The translations under genes were made by a program, and so were the position numbers. The notes under the pieces are model-generated. The model was given only the letters and a program-made list of their open reading frames with translations, had not been told where the DNA came from and did no database searches. From assembly GCA_902805475.1 (NCBI GenBank), contig CADCSX010000002.1, positions 1 to 64,000 of the forward strand: a stretch of 64,000 nt of DNA, written 5' to 3'. This DNA is from Entonaema liquescens (lineage: Eukaryota > Ascomycota > Sordariomycetes > Xylariales > Xylariaceae). Within the stretch, counting starts at the first letter, position 1, and each line of letters starts with the position of its first letter. Below are positions 29,188 through 39,615 of the stretch, piece by piece.

Positions 29188-31090
29188 AATCTTTAAATAA
29201 AAATAAATATATAACGTCGAAAAAATTACTATTATTTTGTTTTTTATTATAATAATATTAATAAATATTATTTTTTAATTTTATATTAAATTATTTTTTA
29301 AAAAATTATTAATATTATTTTTAAATATTACGTATTAATGTTTTATAAAATATTATAATATATTGTATATTATTAAAAATAAATATTAATTTAATATTTA
29401 ATAATGTAAAAAAAAAATTTAAATTATATAATAATATTAAAAAAATATAAATAATAATAATATTATTAATTAATTGTTTTTTAAAAATATATAATAATAA
29501 AATAAAAAAAATTAAAATGGTTATTAAATTTTAATGTTAAACGTAATATTCGCGTTAAATAATAATATATTATTAACGTTTTTTACGAATTTAATTTATA
29601 TTTTAATTATTTTAACCATGTAATAAATATATTAATAAATAAATAATAACAAATATTAAATAATAATATATAACGTATATAAATAATAAATAATTAATTA
29701 AATTATTTGAAATTAATTTATATTTTAATTTTAATTAATAAATATAATAACATATATAACGGCGGGTATTAAATAAATAAAATAATTAATAAAAATAATT
29801 TAATTTTTTAAATACGTTAATAAAATTTATAATATTATTAATATTATAAAATAATAAATATTAAATATTAATTATTTAAATATAATAATATTAATTAAAT
29901 ATATAAAATAAAAAATATATTTATTTAATAAAATTAATTTAAAATTAATTATATGATTTTAATTAATTATATAAATTATTATTTTTTAATTATAAATTAT
30001 TTTTAAAATAATTTTACGAAATACGGTTATATTTTTTTTAAAATTAATATTAATTAAATAATTAAAATTTAAATAATTAAAATTTTTTAAAATATTTGTA
30101 AATATTAATTATTATAATTAAAAAATATAAATTTTATTTAATTATAATAAAATAAAATTATAAAATTATTAATTTACGATAAATTTTATACGTAATTATA
30201 AATAATTATAATTTTAAATAATTTATATTATAAGTTTAATAAAATAATTTTAAAATAACATTATTTTAAATTTAAATAAAAATATTATTATTAATATTAT
30301 ATATATATTTTTTTAATAAAAAATATATTAAAACGTAATATATATTTTATTATTTAAAAAACGAAATTAATAAACACGTTTAAATTAAAATCGTAAAATA
30401 CGCATTTAAAAACGAAAAAATTAATACGATAAAAAAATATTAATTACATTTATTAATTTAATGTTTCGAAAAAAACAACATATTAAATAAAAATAAAAAC
30501 TTTAATATAAAAATATAAAAAATATTAAAAATTTTTTATAAAACACGATCCGTGTTCGAAAAAATAAAACTTATTTTAATTTTTTAAATTACATTTATTT
30601 ATTGTTTTTAACGTCGCGTTTAACTATTTAACAAAAGTTGCTGTTATAATTGTTAATAATACGCTAAATATGCGGAAGTAAGTTATTATGTCCATTTTTA
30701 TTCTTAATGTCGCGATGCTACCTTTGTGTAAAATCTTATTAGTTTGTTGATATCGAAAACAGTTACACAAGTATTTTGATGGTGTGCAGTCGTAGGTTCG
30801 TTAGTAATGTTCGGTAACTATTTCCACGATTTATAAAAAAAAATCGCCAACACTTGGGATCATATGTTGTGGAGATTTTGTAAGCTTATATGAAAGTTAG
30901 GAGGTTAACGAATTATGAGCAAAGGTGTTTCGCTCGCCGCATTCGCAGGTGGGTATGAACGTTTATATCCTAACCCGCTTCACTCGACAGTCTAATTATT
31001 CTACCCGCTCTTCTCTCACGTAGTATATTCCCATCTCTTTTCCTAACCCGGTTTTACTAGCATTTCTAGTTCCTTACATAATTCCTGAAC

Positions 31091-32680
31091 ATGTCCAAAA
31101 TACAACATGTGAACGGAAACGGCCACTCAGGTGGGCAAATTCTGCACCCCGATGTCGCATTAACTCCATGCGACTTGGAAAGTGTTGGTACGCACGTGGG
31201 CGAGATCAATGAGCTGGTAGCCTCCATTTCTGCCGTCGATGATAAGTCGAGGCTTGAGCTCGTGGAGGTAGCTCGGTGCTTGGTACGAGCCTTGGAGACC
31301 CCGCGTGAGACCATGATAAAGCATTGCTGTGCCCAAGTATGTACTTCGTTCTCCTGTGAAGATAATAGTAATAATCGTTATGCTTTAGCCCTCCGCCATG
31401 ACCGCTATCACGACCGGCGTTGATATGGGACTGTTCAAGGCCATGGTAGAAGACGATGGCAAGAGTAAAATGTCGGGCGAGCTTGCTAAGGCTGTCGGTG
31501 CCGATCCTGCTCTCGTAGGTAAGTATCACAAAAGAGCATATATGTTAGCTACAAGCTGAGGGATCCAGCCCGACTCCTACGCCACCTAGGTGCCATGGGA
31601 TATGTGAAAGAGACTAGTGCCGACGAATATGTACCCACAAACTTTACTAGATCCCTTTGCATTCCCATGATTAGTGCCGGCTATCCTCTCTTGTAAGACT
31701 CCCGCTTTTCACCGAGAATTGAACAGTTCGTTGACGCGAAAGAAAGGTCCGGTGGTCTCCTTGCTTCAAATATCAAATTCCACGAGTACATAAAGAAGGC
31801 CGGCTACCAAGTACCCAGCAGCATGCTAGCAGGCCCTTTCCAATATGCGTACGGCACGGACAAGAACTTATTCGAGTATCTTCAGGACAACCCTCCATAC
31901 GGTGACCTTTTCAATCTTCACATGTCTGGGTATCACCGTGGACGGGCCGGCTGGATGGATCCCGGATTCTTTCCGGTCCAGGACAGGCTTATCGATGGTG
32001 CAGAACAGAGTGACCAAGCAGTATTTCTAGTAGATATTGGGGGTTCGATCGGACATGACATGAAAGAGTTTCTGACGAAGCATCCTTCCGTACCTGGACG
32101 TCTCATACTACAAGACTTACCAGCTGTGATTGAGCAGATCAGCAGCCTGGATGGGCGAATAGAGAGGATGGCGCATAATTTCTTCGACCAGCAACCTATC
32201 CGAGGTGATTAGTCTACCGCTGTTATGTTCTATTAAGCTACCTACTACTAACTTCACGGTGTCCGCTATCCAGGTAGTAGAGCATATTATATGCACTCCA
32301 TTTTGCACGACTGGCCTGATGAGCAGTGCATCGAAATACTAACCCAGATTTCTAAGTCTATGAAGTTTGGATATAGCAAATTGCTGATTAACGAAAACGT
32401 GATCCCGCCACGCGGTTGCGCATTGGGAGGCAACAGCGCTAGATATCATTATGATGACCGGCTTTTCCTCCCGAGAGCGAACGAAGCAGGAGTGGGAGAA
32501 TCTATTACGTGACTCCGGGCTGCGTGTATGTAACATTGTAAGAAATTACCTATACGCGTATATGCACGTTGAGTATGGTACTAACTCTATGGGTTGTAGT
32601 GGAGTGTTAATAACGGCGTGGAAAGCTTGATCGAGTGCGAGTTACCTACCTACCTAGATAGGAAAGACGTTGGTAGTTGA
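31091..32680 (+). CDS. O-methyltransferase (COMT-like, fungal secondary metabolism type), one frameshift
   Basis: SAM-dependent O-methyltransferase of the Methyltransf_2 family, probably acting on an aromatic hydroxyl. Six exons fit by phase and splice signals: 31091-31336, 31389-31518, 31569-31692, 31747-32204, 32274-32537 and 32600-32680. This gives about 433 aa, normal for the family. An N-terminal dimerisation region includes QPSAMTAITTGVDMGLF; the SAM-binding loop is VDIGGSIGHDM; the catalytic histidine lies in ILHDWPDEQC; the C-terminus has ALDIIMMTGFSSRERT and GVESLIECEL. Introns 4 and 5 have TACTAAC-type branch sites. One extra base, most simply a T at 32417 in CGCGGTTGCG, throws the last 45 codons out of frame. 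It is the gene nearest the telomere and starts about 500 bp inside the AT-rich boundary. Family assignment is firm, the substrate is unknown, and whether it works depends on the indel being real. Confidence 0.85.
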
Positions 32681-33521
32681 TTTATACCATTGCTTGTCGG
32701 GCATATACCTGGATGCTTACAACCTCGCTTTGGTTCGCAGATTATAATACCTACTGTTTATGCTACCAGTAATTGGCTTCCTTACAAATGGTTTAAAATC
32801 TATATGGTGAGGCAAGAGTTTATTCCGCAAATATTACAGTACCATAACTCTTATGACAAGGTTAACTGCTTGTGTTCTTCTCATGAACCATACAACGATA
32901 GTCAGATGAGCGTAATGTCACTTAACTGGCATTGATCACAGTATGGAAGCTATATATGAGCTGGTCGATTAGGAACCCCTCATGCTGGTTGAACCAACTC
33001 TGTCGAAACTCATGTTGCATTTGGTATTGCATCTTATCGGACGCATTTGAGCTACGATCCGAATAGATTTCCGCGTATTCTGAGTAGTAGATTAATTAGC
33101 TGTGCCGTCTATGATCCCATTTTAGGATGGCTACGACTCTTGAACTGCTTACATGTGAGTTACCTAATTCTCTTCTGCTTGAAGTTTTTACGCTATACTA
33201 CTATTGGTTCGGTCTTGCTTTTCCTCCTGCCATTTTCTCCCGTCCTTTCCTCCCCAATAGAGACGATGTATAAACCTTACCATGGAACAAGCAACGCAGA
33301 TAGGCAGGTTCCCGCGCGGGACAAGCTCTAGGCCTGCCCTTCTATATAGGGATGCTGAGCTTTCTTTCAAAATAGCTGACAAACGTATGGTTTCATTACC
33401 TCTTCCTGCAGATGCTAATTGACTAAGCGTGTTGTACGATGGTCATGCGTTCTATATTGTTACCGTTCCATTCGAGACATAATGCTAGATCCTAGGCATG
33501 AACGGGGTACGTCGGTTGTTT
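32681..33521. other. Intergenic, no gene recognised
   Basis: Base composition is ordinary. Short open frames such as 33047-33331 have no recognisable motif or fungal intron logic. The last 100 bp form the promoter of the Thr-rich gene. Confidence 0.5.
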
Positions 33522-33529
33522 TATAAATA
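33522..33529 (+). promoter_or_regulatory. Probable TATA box of the Thr-rich secreted protein gene
   Basis: TATAAATA lies 88-95 bp before the ATG at 33617. A transcription start 30-40 bp downstream would fall near 33555-33565. That places the 33617 ATG just inside a short leader and agrees with a signal peptide starting there. Confidence 0.4.
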
Positions 33530-33616
33530 CGGCCTCTGAGGCCCAGCTCACTCCTTGTTGTGAAGCTATGCTGTTGTCCTTGTGCGCATCATCAACCATC
33601 CAGTTGTCAAATCGCC

Positions 33617-34651
33617 ATGCTGAGCATATTCGTCTCTATTGTTGCCATTTGGGGCACATTGGCTGGGGCCTCTACGACCAGTCATAGCACCTCTTTTCAC
33701 ACCGAGTGGCAATGTACGACACTATGGGGTTCTGGCGGCACGATGCCAAAGTCTCTATCTACCTCTGAATTCTCTCGCGAAATCGCGCATACTGAAAGTC
33801 CAGGTAAAGAGGTGACAGTTATTTCGACCTCCAAGGTTACGGTCGAAGCCGTTACGACAACGATACTCACGCTGACTTCGTTCTTCTGGACTAATTCGAT
33901 CGTAACCATACCCACAATAACGGTGCAACGAGGGACTGAATCGGTAATTGGAACACTCTCGTGGACGACAACTGACTGTACGAACGGTATAACCCCGACA
34001 ACCGTGACAGAGTATACGGGTAGTTATACTCCATTCCCAAGCCAAGTAACCACTGCGCCGGCTTCGTATCCTTCGCAGGTCATCTGCGAAACAGCGGTGA
34101 CGTGGATCACATATGTGATCCCCATAAAGACGTCCGGAGTTACAACCGAGACGATAACACCGAGGATCACCATTTACAATTACACGACGACTGTCCCGGA
34201 AACTCATGCATACAACACTTGGACAACGGTTCTCAATACCGTCTACACTACTGCCGTTACCTACAACCAGATAATCAGGGACGTTGCTACCGTTAGCACG
34301 GCGTGTGAGGCAACGGTTACCACTACACTCGCTGCTAAGTGTGCACCCACAAATATCCTATGGGGTATTGGAGAGCATGGGGTGGGACATGGGACATATC
34401 CGCCAGATACCTACCAGCGTGGCCTGCCTGAGGAATTTATCGATCCCTCCCGTTGCTGTCAGGTCTGTCAAGAAAATGAATCTTGCAGAGGCATCGTAGG
34501 GGGCCACGACACTATCTGCAGTGTCGTTCTTACCCGTGCCCCGAATGGTACTTTCACGTGTGACGCCGATTTCACATACTTCGTTTCCAACGATTTTCCG
34601 GGACAAGGTCTATGGTTGCAGTCCGGCTGTTCGAATTTCAGGCACGAGTGA
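33617..34651 (+). CDS. Thr/Ser-rich secreted protein with C-terminal Cys-rich (apple-like) region
   Basis: A single exon encodes 344 aa. The open frame extends further upstream, but 33617 is the first in-frame ATG and begins a signal peptide (MLSIFVSIVAIWGTLAGA). Residues 20 to about 245 are dominated by Thr, Ser and Val with many TTT and TVT runs, typical of O-glycosylated wall or surface proteins. The last 100 residues contain CCQVCQENESC followed by further cysteines and a FTYFVSNDF stretch, similar in layout to the apple/PAN-like module found at the end of fungal secreted proteins. N-glycosylation sequons include NYT, NGT and NES. No GPI signal or membrane segment follows. The role is unknown; cell-wall or extracellular matrix attachment is likely. 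Neighbours give no functional link. Confidence 0.7.
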   Translation: MLSIFVSIVAIWGTLAGASTTSHSTSFHTEWQCTTLWGSGGTMPKSLSTSEFSREIAHTESPGKEVTVISTSKVTVEAVTTTILTLTSFFWTNSIVTIPTITVQRGTESVIGTLSWTTTDCTNGITPTTVTEYTGSYTPFPSQVTTAPASYPSQVICETAVTWITYVIPIKTSGVTTETITPRITIYNYTTTVPETHAYNTWTTVLNTVYTTAVTYNQIIRDVATVSTACEATVTTTLAAKCAPTNILWGIGEHGVGHGTYPPDTYQRGLPEEFIDPSRCCQVCQENESCRGIVGGHDTICSVVLTRAPNGTFTCDADFTYFVSNDFPGQGLWLQSGCSNFRHE

Positions 34652-36089
34652 GGTTGGAGCTATGAAGAGACAGTACTAAAATCAATCTGCTAAGATACCT
34701 AACTTCGTACTGAATAATATACCAGCTTGGTTCATGCTACCACGAATGCGGTCGTTTCACATCACGCATGCACTTTTCTCCCTCATGTAGTAGAGTGAGC
34801 AGCGCGCTCTTGTGAAAGGCTACGGTTCTGGGATAAGAGAACTGGCCGACATTCTCCCTCATGTCTTTGGTCTTTGGTGGTTCTGTGCAATCTCTCAGGC
34901 TCTAAACTCCACTATACCGTGTCTTGATAATCTGTAAATAGTGTTATCGCTTTGGGGGTTGGGTATGGTAGGTGTATTTTCGAGATAACATAGCATATTT
35001 TATTACCATATGGGCTAAAATACGTAATTGAGTGAATAAAATCGCGAATCCGTAGTGGGGAACAGTGTTGGTCATCTTCCCTTAAATGCCGAAATCTACC
35101 GTGGCTATCCGTGAGTGCATCTTTATTTTCTTACCTCGAGGGTCGTTCAAATGCTACCATACGCATGACGATGTGAGGCGATCATAGATGCGCGAGTGTT
35201 TTCCCCGCCCGTGTCGCATTCTATTTTTGGAAGGGAAAAGCCAATTCCAGGTTTCGACGGTTAGGTAACGAATGGCCGGATTGGGTCGCCTCTATTTCCT
35301 GGTGCCTACGCGCTACAGGACTTGACCGAAGGCGATTATCGAAGCAGGTCAACATTTCGAATTATCTTTAATATATCCCAAGCCGAAGAATACCAGCCAA
35401 GCCTTGAAGTTAAACCAGACTCCGGGCTTGCGTGAGGCGTAGCAAGCGTGCTACGATGACTGCCGAGTCCGGCAGATCTAAACCGGTACGCTTGTAAGGG
35501 TAGCGCCGCAGTGCTCTTGTGGGCTTGATAGATGTTGTCTTCGGCCCTAATTCCTCGTGGCGTGAATCCTTCCTCTTAACATCTAAACTCAGTCCGATCC
35601 GTGACAGTCCTGCCCGATGCCTCTAGCCCTGCCTTAATTTTGTTGCGGTGACGCATCTATCGCAGCTGGCCAGCGCCTGATGCCAAATTGGAAGACCGAG
35701 CCCAATTCATTATGCTTCGACCGGGTTAGGTCATGATTCCAAATTAGAATCAACCATCGAGTTTCCCTGATATTTAATTCGATGCCGAAGCGATGCTGCG
35801 GTCTACCAAGATGAAGAATGCGGGGGCGCATCCCCCGAGTTGGTCATTTTAGAACTCGCCTAAATTGAACGAGGCGGGAAAATGCGAGGAATCTATTAAA
35901 GAATGACGATCAGTCAATTTATTGTGATCTTGTCCTGGATATCCGGCTGTCGGCATATCTCGAAGCCAGCGAGACGCCTGGCTATGATGCTAATACATAT
36001 GGCAGATATGAAGAACCGTGTCGCGCACTCGTGCTGAGTGTTTCGTCGTCACGGAAGCACATCGCTAAGTTCTACAACCAACTGCTAAG
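34652..36089. other. Intergenic, about 1.4 kb, nothing recognised
   Basis: No long open frame, repeat or RNA gene is apparent. A short minus-strand frame at 35634-35831 shows no motif. Composition is ordinary. Confidence 0.5.
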
Positions 36090-37225
36090 ATGAAGTGGCT
36101 ATCTCTTACTCTAGCGCTCGTCGCGCCTTCTCAGGCTGCGCTTCGATTCGGATGTTCGACTGTAAGCATCCAACGTTTGGACCCCCTCGTCGAGCCCGGC
36201 AAGGTCCCGTCAGCCCATCTTCACCAAATTGTCGGTGGAAATGCTTTCAACGCGACGATGGGTGATGACCTCGGGGACAGAGGCACGTGCACGACATGCA
36301 CGTTCTCTGAAGACTTCTCCAACTATTGGACTGCGGTCATGTTCTTCAAGCACCCGAACGGCACGTACAAGAGGGTTCCCATTATGCAGAATACCGCCTT
36401 GCCCAATGGTATCAACGGTGGGATGACCATCTACTACACGCAGCAGGACTTCTCAAACAATGGTAACCAAAAGATCACCGCCTTCAAGCCGGTAAGTCAA
36501 GTACAATAACGCCCGCTCGCTTTGAGAGACTGACAGAGAAAGGGTTTCCGTATGACTGTAGGAACTCCAACGGCTACCTCGAAGTACGGACCCGGTCTTA
36601 AATTTGTTTGCCTGCAAAACAAGGGAACCAGATTCCCCGAGCTGGACGACTTCCCCACGAAACCATGTGCGGGCGGTATCATGACCGTCCACCACTTCCC
36701 CGCGTTAGTAAATCCTGTGTTGTAATTTCATCCGCTAACAACATGTAGATGCTGGGATGGCAAGAACCTGGACAGCCCCGACCACCAATCTCACATGTAT
36801 AACACCGTGAAGGATGCGTTCCAAAACTCCGGGCCTTGCCCCGCATCTCATCCCATCCGAGTTCCCCAAGTAGCTTACGAGACCCTGTGGGATACGACTC
36901 AGTTCAACAACATGTGGCCCAGCGACGGCTCGCAGCCTTTTACTCTGAGCTACGGCGACAACAAGGGTTATGGCACCCACGCGGACTACGTCTTCGGCTG
37001 GAAGGGCGACGCGCTCCAGCGCGCTATGGATTCTTCTTGCATGTTTAACGCGTGCGAGAACGGCAATCCTTTGAAATCTCAAGGTGTGCAACAGATGAAC
37101 GCGTGCAAGGTTCAGAGTACGGTCGACGAAGATATCGACGGATGTAAGTTATCTCGTGTTTCATTTCCAAAGGCATGAGGCTAACAATCTTTGTCCCAGG
37201 GCTCGCCTCCCTCCCTGGTATGTGA
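36090..37225 (+). CDS. DUF1996 domain secreted protein
   Basis: Four exons (36090-36491, 36543-36703, 36749-37143, 37200-37225) join in phase to give 327 aa with no stop or frameshift. A signal peptide (MKWLSLTLALVAPSQA) is followed directly by the DUF1996 domain, which fills the rest of the protein. Family landmarks are LDPLVEPGKVPSAHLHQIVGG, the paired cysteines in CTTCTFSEDFSNYW, FKPGFRM, CWDGKNLDSPDHQSH, DGSQPF, HADYVFGWKGDALQRA and the end DEDIDGWLASLPG. The gene ends just after the domain and lacks the WSC domain or Ser-rich tail that some relatives carry. DUF1996 proteins are abundant in fungal secretomes. Their biochemical role is unsettled, though conserved His and Asp residues suggest metal or carbohydrate binding. 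This is one of the clearly intact genes here. Confidence 0.9.
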
Positions 37226-37679
37226 AAATTCTAAGTTACCAAGAGAGGGTTCGAATTCTATGAGGCGGATATTCCAACTTTGCCGCGAGGGGGCTCCCGA
37301 ATTCTTAGGGGTCTATGAAGCGTACAGCTTAATCGAGCGTAGACAAATACATTTATTTACCCAGCCTAAGCTAGGATGTATCTCCTAGGTAAATTGACGC
37401 TATTCCTAAATTATCGTGAAACGCTCTACCCCACATAAGTAAATGGGTGCACAAGGTTTGTCTAGGTATTGTAGGTAGTAAGGTGATGTTGTATTCGTAA
37501 GGTTTTAAATGTGGGGCTTAGCTCTCAAGATCTCCTAATAACCTTTACAGTATTTACCTAGGTATTTAAGCTTATATTTAGGCTTCGACGTGGTATTCCA
37601 ACCTGATATCATTTGGTACCTATTGTAATGTGGGTTAAAGTGATGCTGTATTTTTATGGTTTAGAATTACTAAGTTTCG
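37226..37679. other. Intergenic, nothing recognised
   Basis: This is the 3' flank of the DUF1996 gene with gradually rising AT content towards 37680. TACCTAGGTA-like motifs occur near 37555-37566. No gene is visible. Confidence 0.4.
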
Positions 37680-38250
37680 CTTATTAATCAATTAACATAT
37701 AAGGTAATAAATTATTAGCAAAAAATTAATAATTTTTTATTTAAATTTTTAAAAAGTGTTTTATTATATAAATTTAAAAATATTTATAAAAAGTAAATAT
37801 AAATATTAATAATATATTTATAAAATATTAATTAATTTATTTTTATTTAAATTTAATTTATAAATCGTTTTATAATATTTTTAAAAACATTTAATAAATT
37901 TTAATAATTTTATTTAAAATTATTTAAAATTAAAAAATATTTTTAAAATAATTTTTAAATATTTTTTAAATTATTTATTTTTTTTATAATATTAAATTTT
38001 TTATAATTATAATATATTTAATAATAAAAATATAATATATTTAATAATTATTTAAAATTACGTTTTTAATAAAAATATTTTTTATAATTATAATATATTT
38101 AATAATAATTAAATAAATAATAATAATAATATTAAAAATAATTTTAATTTTTTAATAAAATAAATATAAATTAATAAATACGAAATATAAACGTAAAAAG
38201 GTTTTTAAACATTAAAATTAACGCTAATTCGTTTAAATTATAATGGAAAT
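37680..38250. repeat. Second AT-rich island (RIP-like), about 570 bp
   Basis: Almost pure A+T sequence, like the subtelomeric block, interrupts gene-bearing DNA. TATAATTATAATATATTTAATAA-like segments recur near 37998-38050 and 38078-38110. The likely explanation is one small transposon copy degraded by RIP. Confidence 0.6.
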
Positions 38251-39075
38251 CGCCTTATAAATAAGATAAAATTCCGCATATTTATATGCTAAGGTGGTAC
38301 AAGCCATAAGCAAAACATAACTTATCGAACAAAACACCCCTTTAACCTTTAGTCCGTATAAGAATCACATGCATTTTAATTTTCCCGACCTCGCCCACCG
38401 TATTACCCAAATTCGTCATTTAGGAAAGGTTGTTTCACCACAAACCTGAATCTTGGAATAGGGTACGTGTATGGGAACTTCGTGCGGTATTGGGTCTCAC
38501 AACTTTTTCGCTAAGAATTGCAACACCAGGTATCTATCTTAAAAGGAACCACTATCTAAATTGTGCCTTAAATGCGATTCAACTTAATCCTCTACTACAT
38601 TTCCTCCGATTCGCCATCCACCAAGAATCGCTTCTATTTAGTACTGCCTCGAGTAACCATCCTTCTTGACAACCACTTCAGCCCTTCAGTTTACTGCTGA
38701 CCATGCATGCGAAGAGAAAGCGGATCCGAACTCCTAGGAACAAGGGCCAGGCGTTCAGGCGCAAGCCATCTTGAAAAGAAAATTAGGCAAGAGCCTTCCA
38801 AGTGGGTTTTCAACGCGAGTAAACATGGATTCATTTCTTCACCGTAACATTTCGTTATGGAGCATACTAGGCAGCGATGCTCGCAGCCACTCAAATTCTC
38901 TGAATCAACTTTAACGACGACAAGCAATAATAGACAGCACGGTGAAGATGAAGTATAAGTAAGCGGACCTCGTTCCCTTCTTCATGGAGTTCGAAGTCTG
39001 TCGCCTATTTCACTCTCAAATGCAATTGGCCTTTTACTATTCATCTACTCGAAGTTTTCATATTCGCTTGTCACG
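38251..39075. other. Intergenic, nothing recognised
   Basis: Ordinary composition returns at about 38260. Short frames at 38430-38669 (plus) and 38691-38927 (minus) carry no motif or signal peptide. The final 100 bp are the presumed promoter of the small secreted protein gene. Confidence 0.4.
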
Positions 39076-39428
39076 ATGAAGTTCGCGTCGATTATTACTC
39101 TGGGGTTGCCAGCAATGGTGCTAGCTCAGGTATGAATTGCGTGGGTAAACATTTCTATGTGAAGCTCTAATTTTAAGACTGGACCTCTGTTCCAGCTGCC
39201 AGCAGCACATCCGCGCCTACCGGACCTCCGGACTTGTCGGTCTGCGAGAAGAAAGCTGGTTCTTACGCCGATGCTTGTCCCAGGTGCAATCCCAAGTGTG
39301 TTGGTTCATCTGTCTATGAGGACTGTCTCTACAGCGTGTTTTCGACAATCAATTATATCCAGTCCCAATGTTGGCAGCACGGTGGCAACAACTGCAGGGA
39401 TCAGGCTATTAATGAAGTTTGCGGCTGA
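39076..39428 (+). CDS. Small secreted Cys-rich protein, effector candidate, splice phase uncertain
   Basis: An ATG at 39076 opens a signal peptide (MKFASIITLGLPAMVLAQ) that ends at a good donor, GTATGA at 39130. Downstream a frame ending at 39428 reads WTSVPAASSTSAPTGPPDL and then a domain with eight cysteines. Their spacing is CX10CX2CX3CX8CX14CX7CX8C, from SVCEKK to NEVCG. The mature protein would be about 80-90 aa, typical of apoplastic effectors or small secreted proteins. The natural acceptor is TTTTAAG at 39177, but joining it to the donor leaves the Cys-rich frame one base off. A missing G at the exon junction would restore the pattern. Either the gene carries a one-base deletion or the exon structure is other than I propose. 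No named family is recognised. Confidence 0.55.
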
Positions 39429-39615
39429 AGGAAATAGTGCTCTAAGGTGACGACTAGCAGGCTTTTGCTCAGTTGAAAGGCATGGTTCGATTACAGTACA
39501 TCAAGCTATTATGATATATGCAGACCTTAGCAGTTACTTCACAATGTCTAACACTATTATTCATAGTTACTATCCCCCCCAGTACCAAGTTACTGTTTAC
39601 TTGAGCCCAAGATAT

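Larger units (their letters stand above)
114..30600. repeat. Subtelomeric AT-rich block, probably RIP-degraded repeats
   Basis: About 30.5 kb is almost entirely A and T, with only short islands of residual G and C (for example around 23570-23640). Open frames are short, full of Lys, Asn, Ile, Phe and Tyr, and resemble no gene. In Pezizomycotina such blocks usually arise from repeat-induced point mutation (C to T, mainly at CpA) of transposons. Decayed transposon traces inside it (LINE at 7.2-8.6 kb, repeat copies at 23.5 and 28.9 kb) support that reading. The block ends quite sharply near 30600, where ordinary base composition begins. Sub-features that I could make out are listed separately; I see nothing else in the remainder. 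Confidence 0.85.

Noticed and set aside
114..30600. Possible mitochondrial DNA or bacterial endosymbiont contamination, because of the extreme AT content
   Set aside because: The block is joined to a telomere on one side and to nuclear genes on the other, has no mitochondrial gene or tRNA that I can see, and holds a LINE fossil.
31823..32030. Additional frames overlapping the O-methyltransferase exons
   Set aside because: The O-methyltransferase frame explains the region with family motifs and consistent splice phases; the others are shadows.
33047..33331. 94-codon plus-strand frame between the O-methyltransferase and the Thr-rich gene
   Set aside because: No signal peptide, motif or promoter support; a hydrophobic stretch alone is not enough.
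33560..33616. Upstream extension of the Thr-rich protein
   Set aside because: The extension begins with GTG, not ATG; the first in-frame ATG at 33617 starts the signal peptide.
33755..34207. 150-codon minus-strand frame opposite the Thr-rich gene
   Set aside because: Arg-rich antisense shadow of a Thr-rich repeat-biased sequence.
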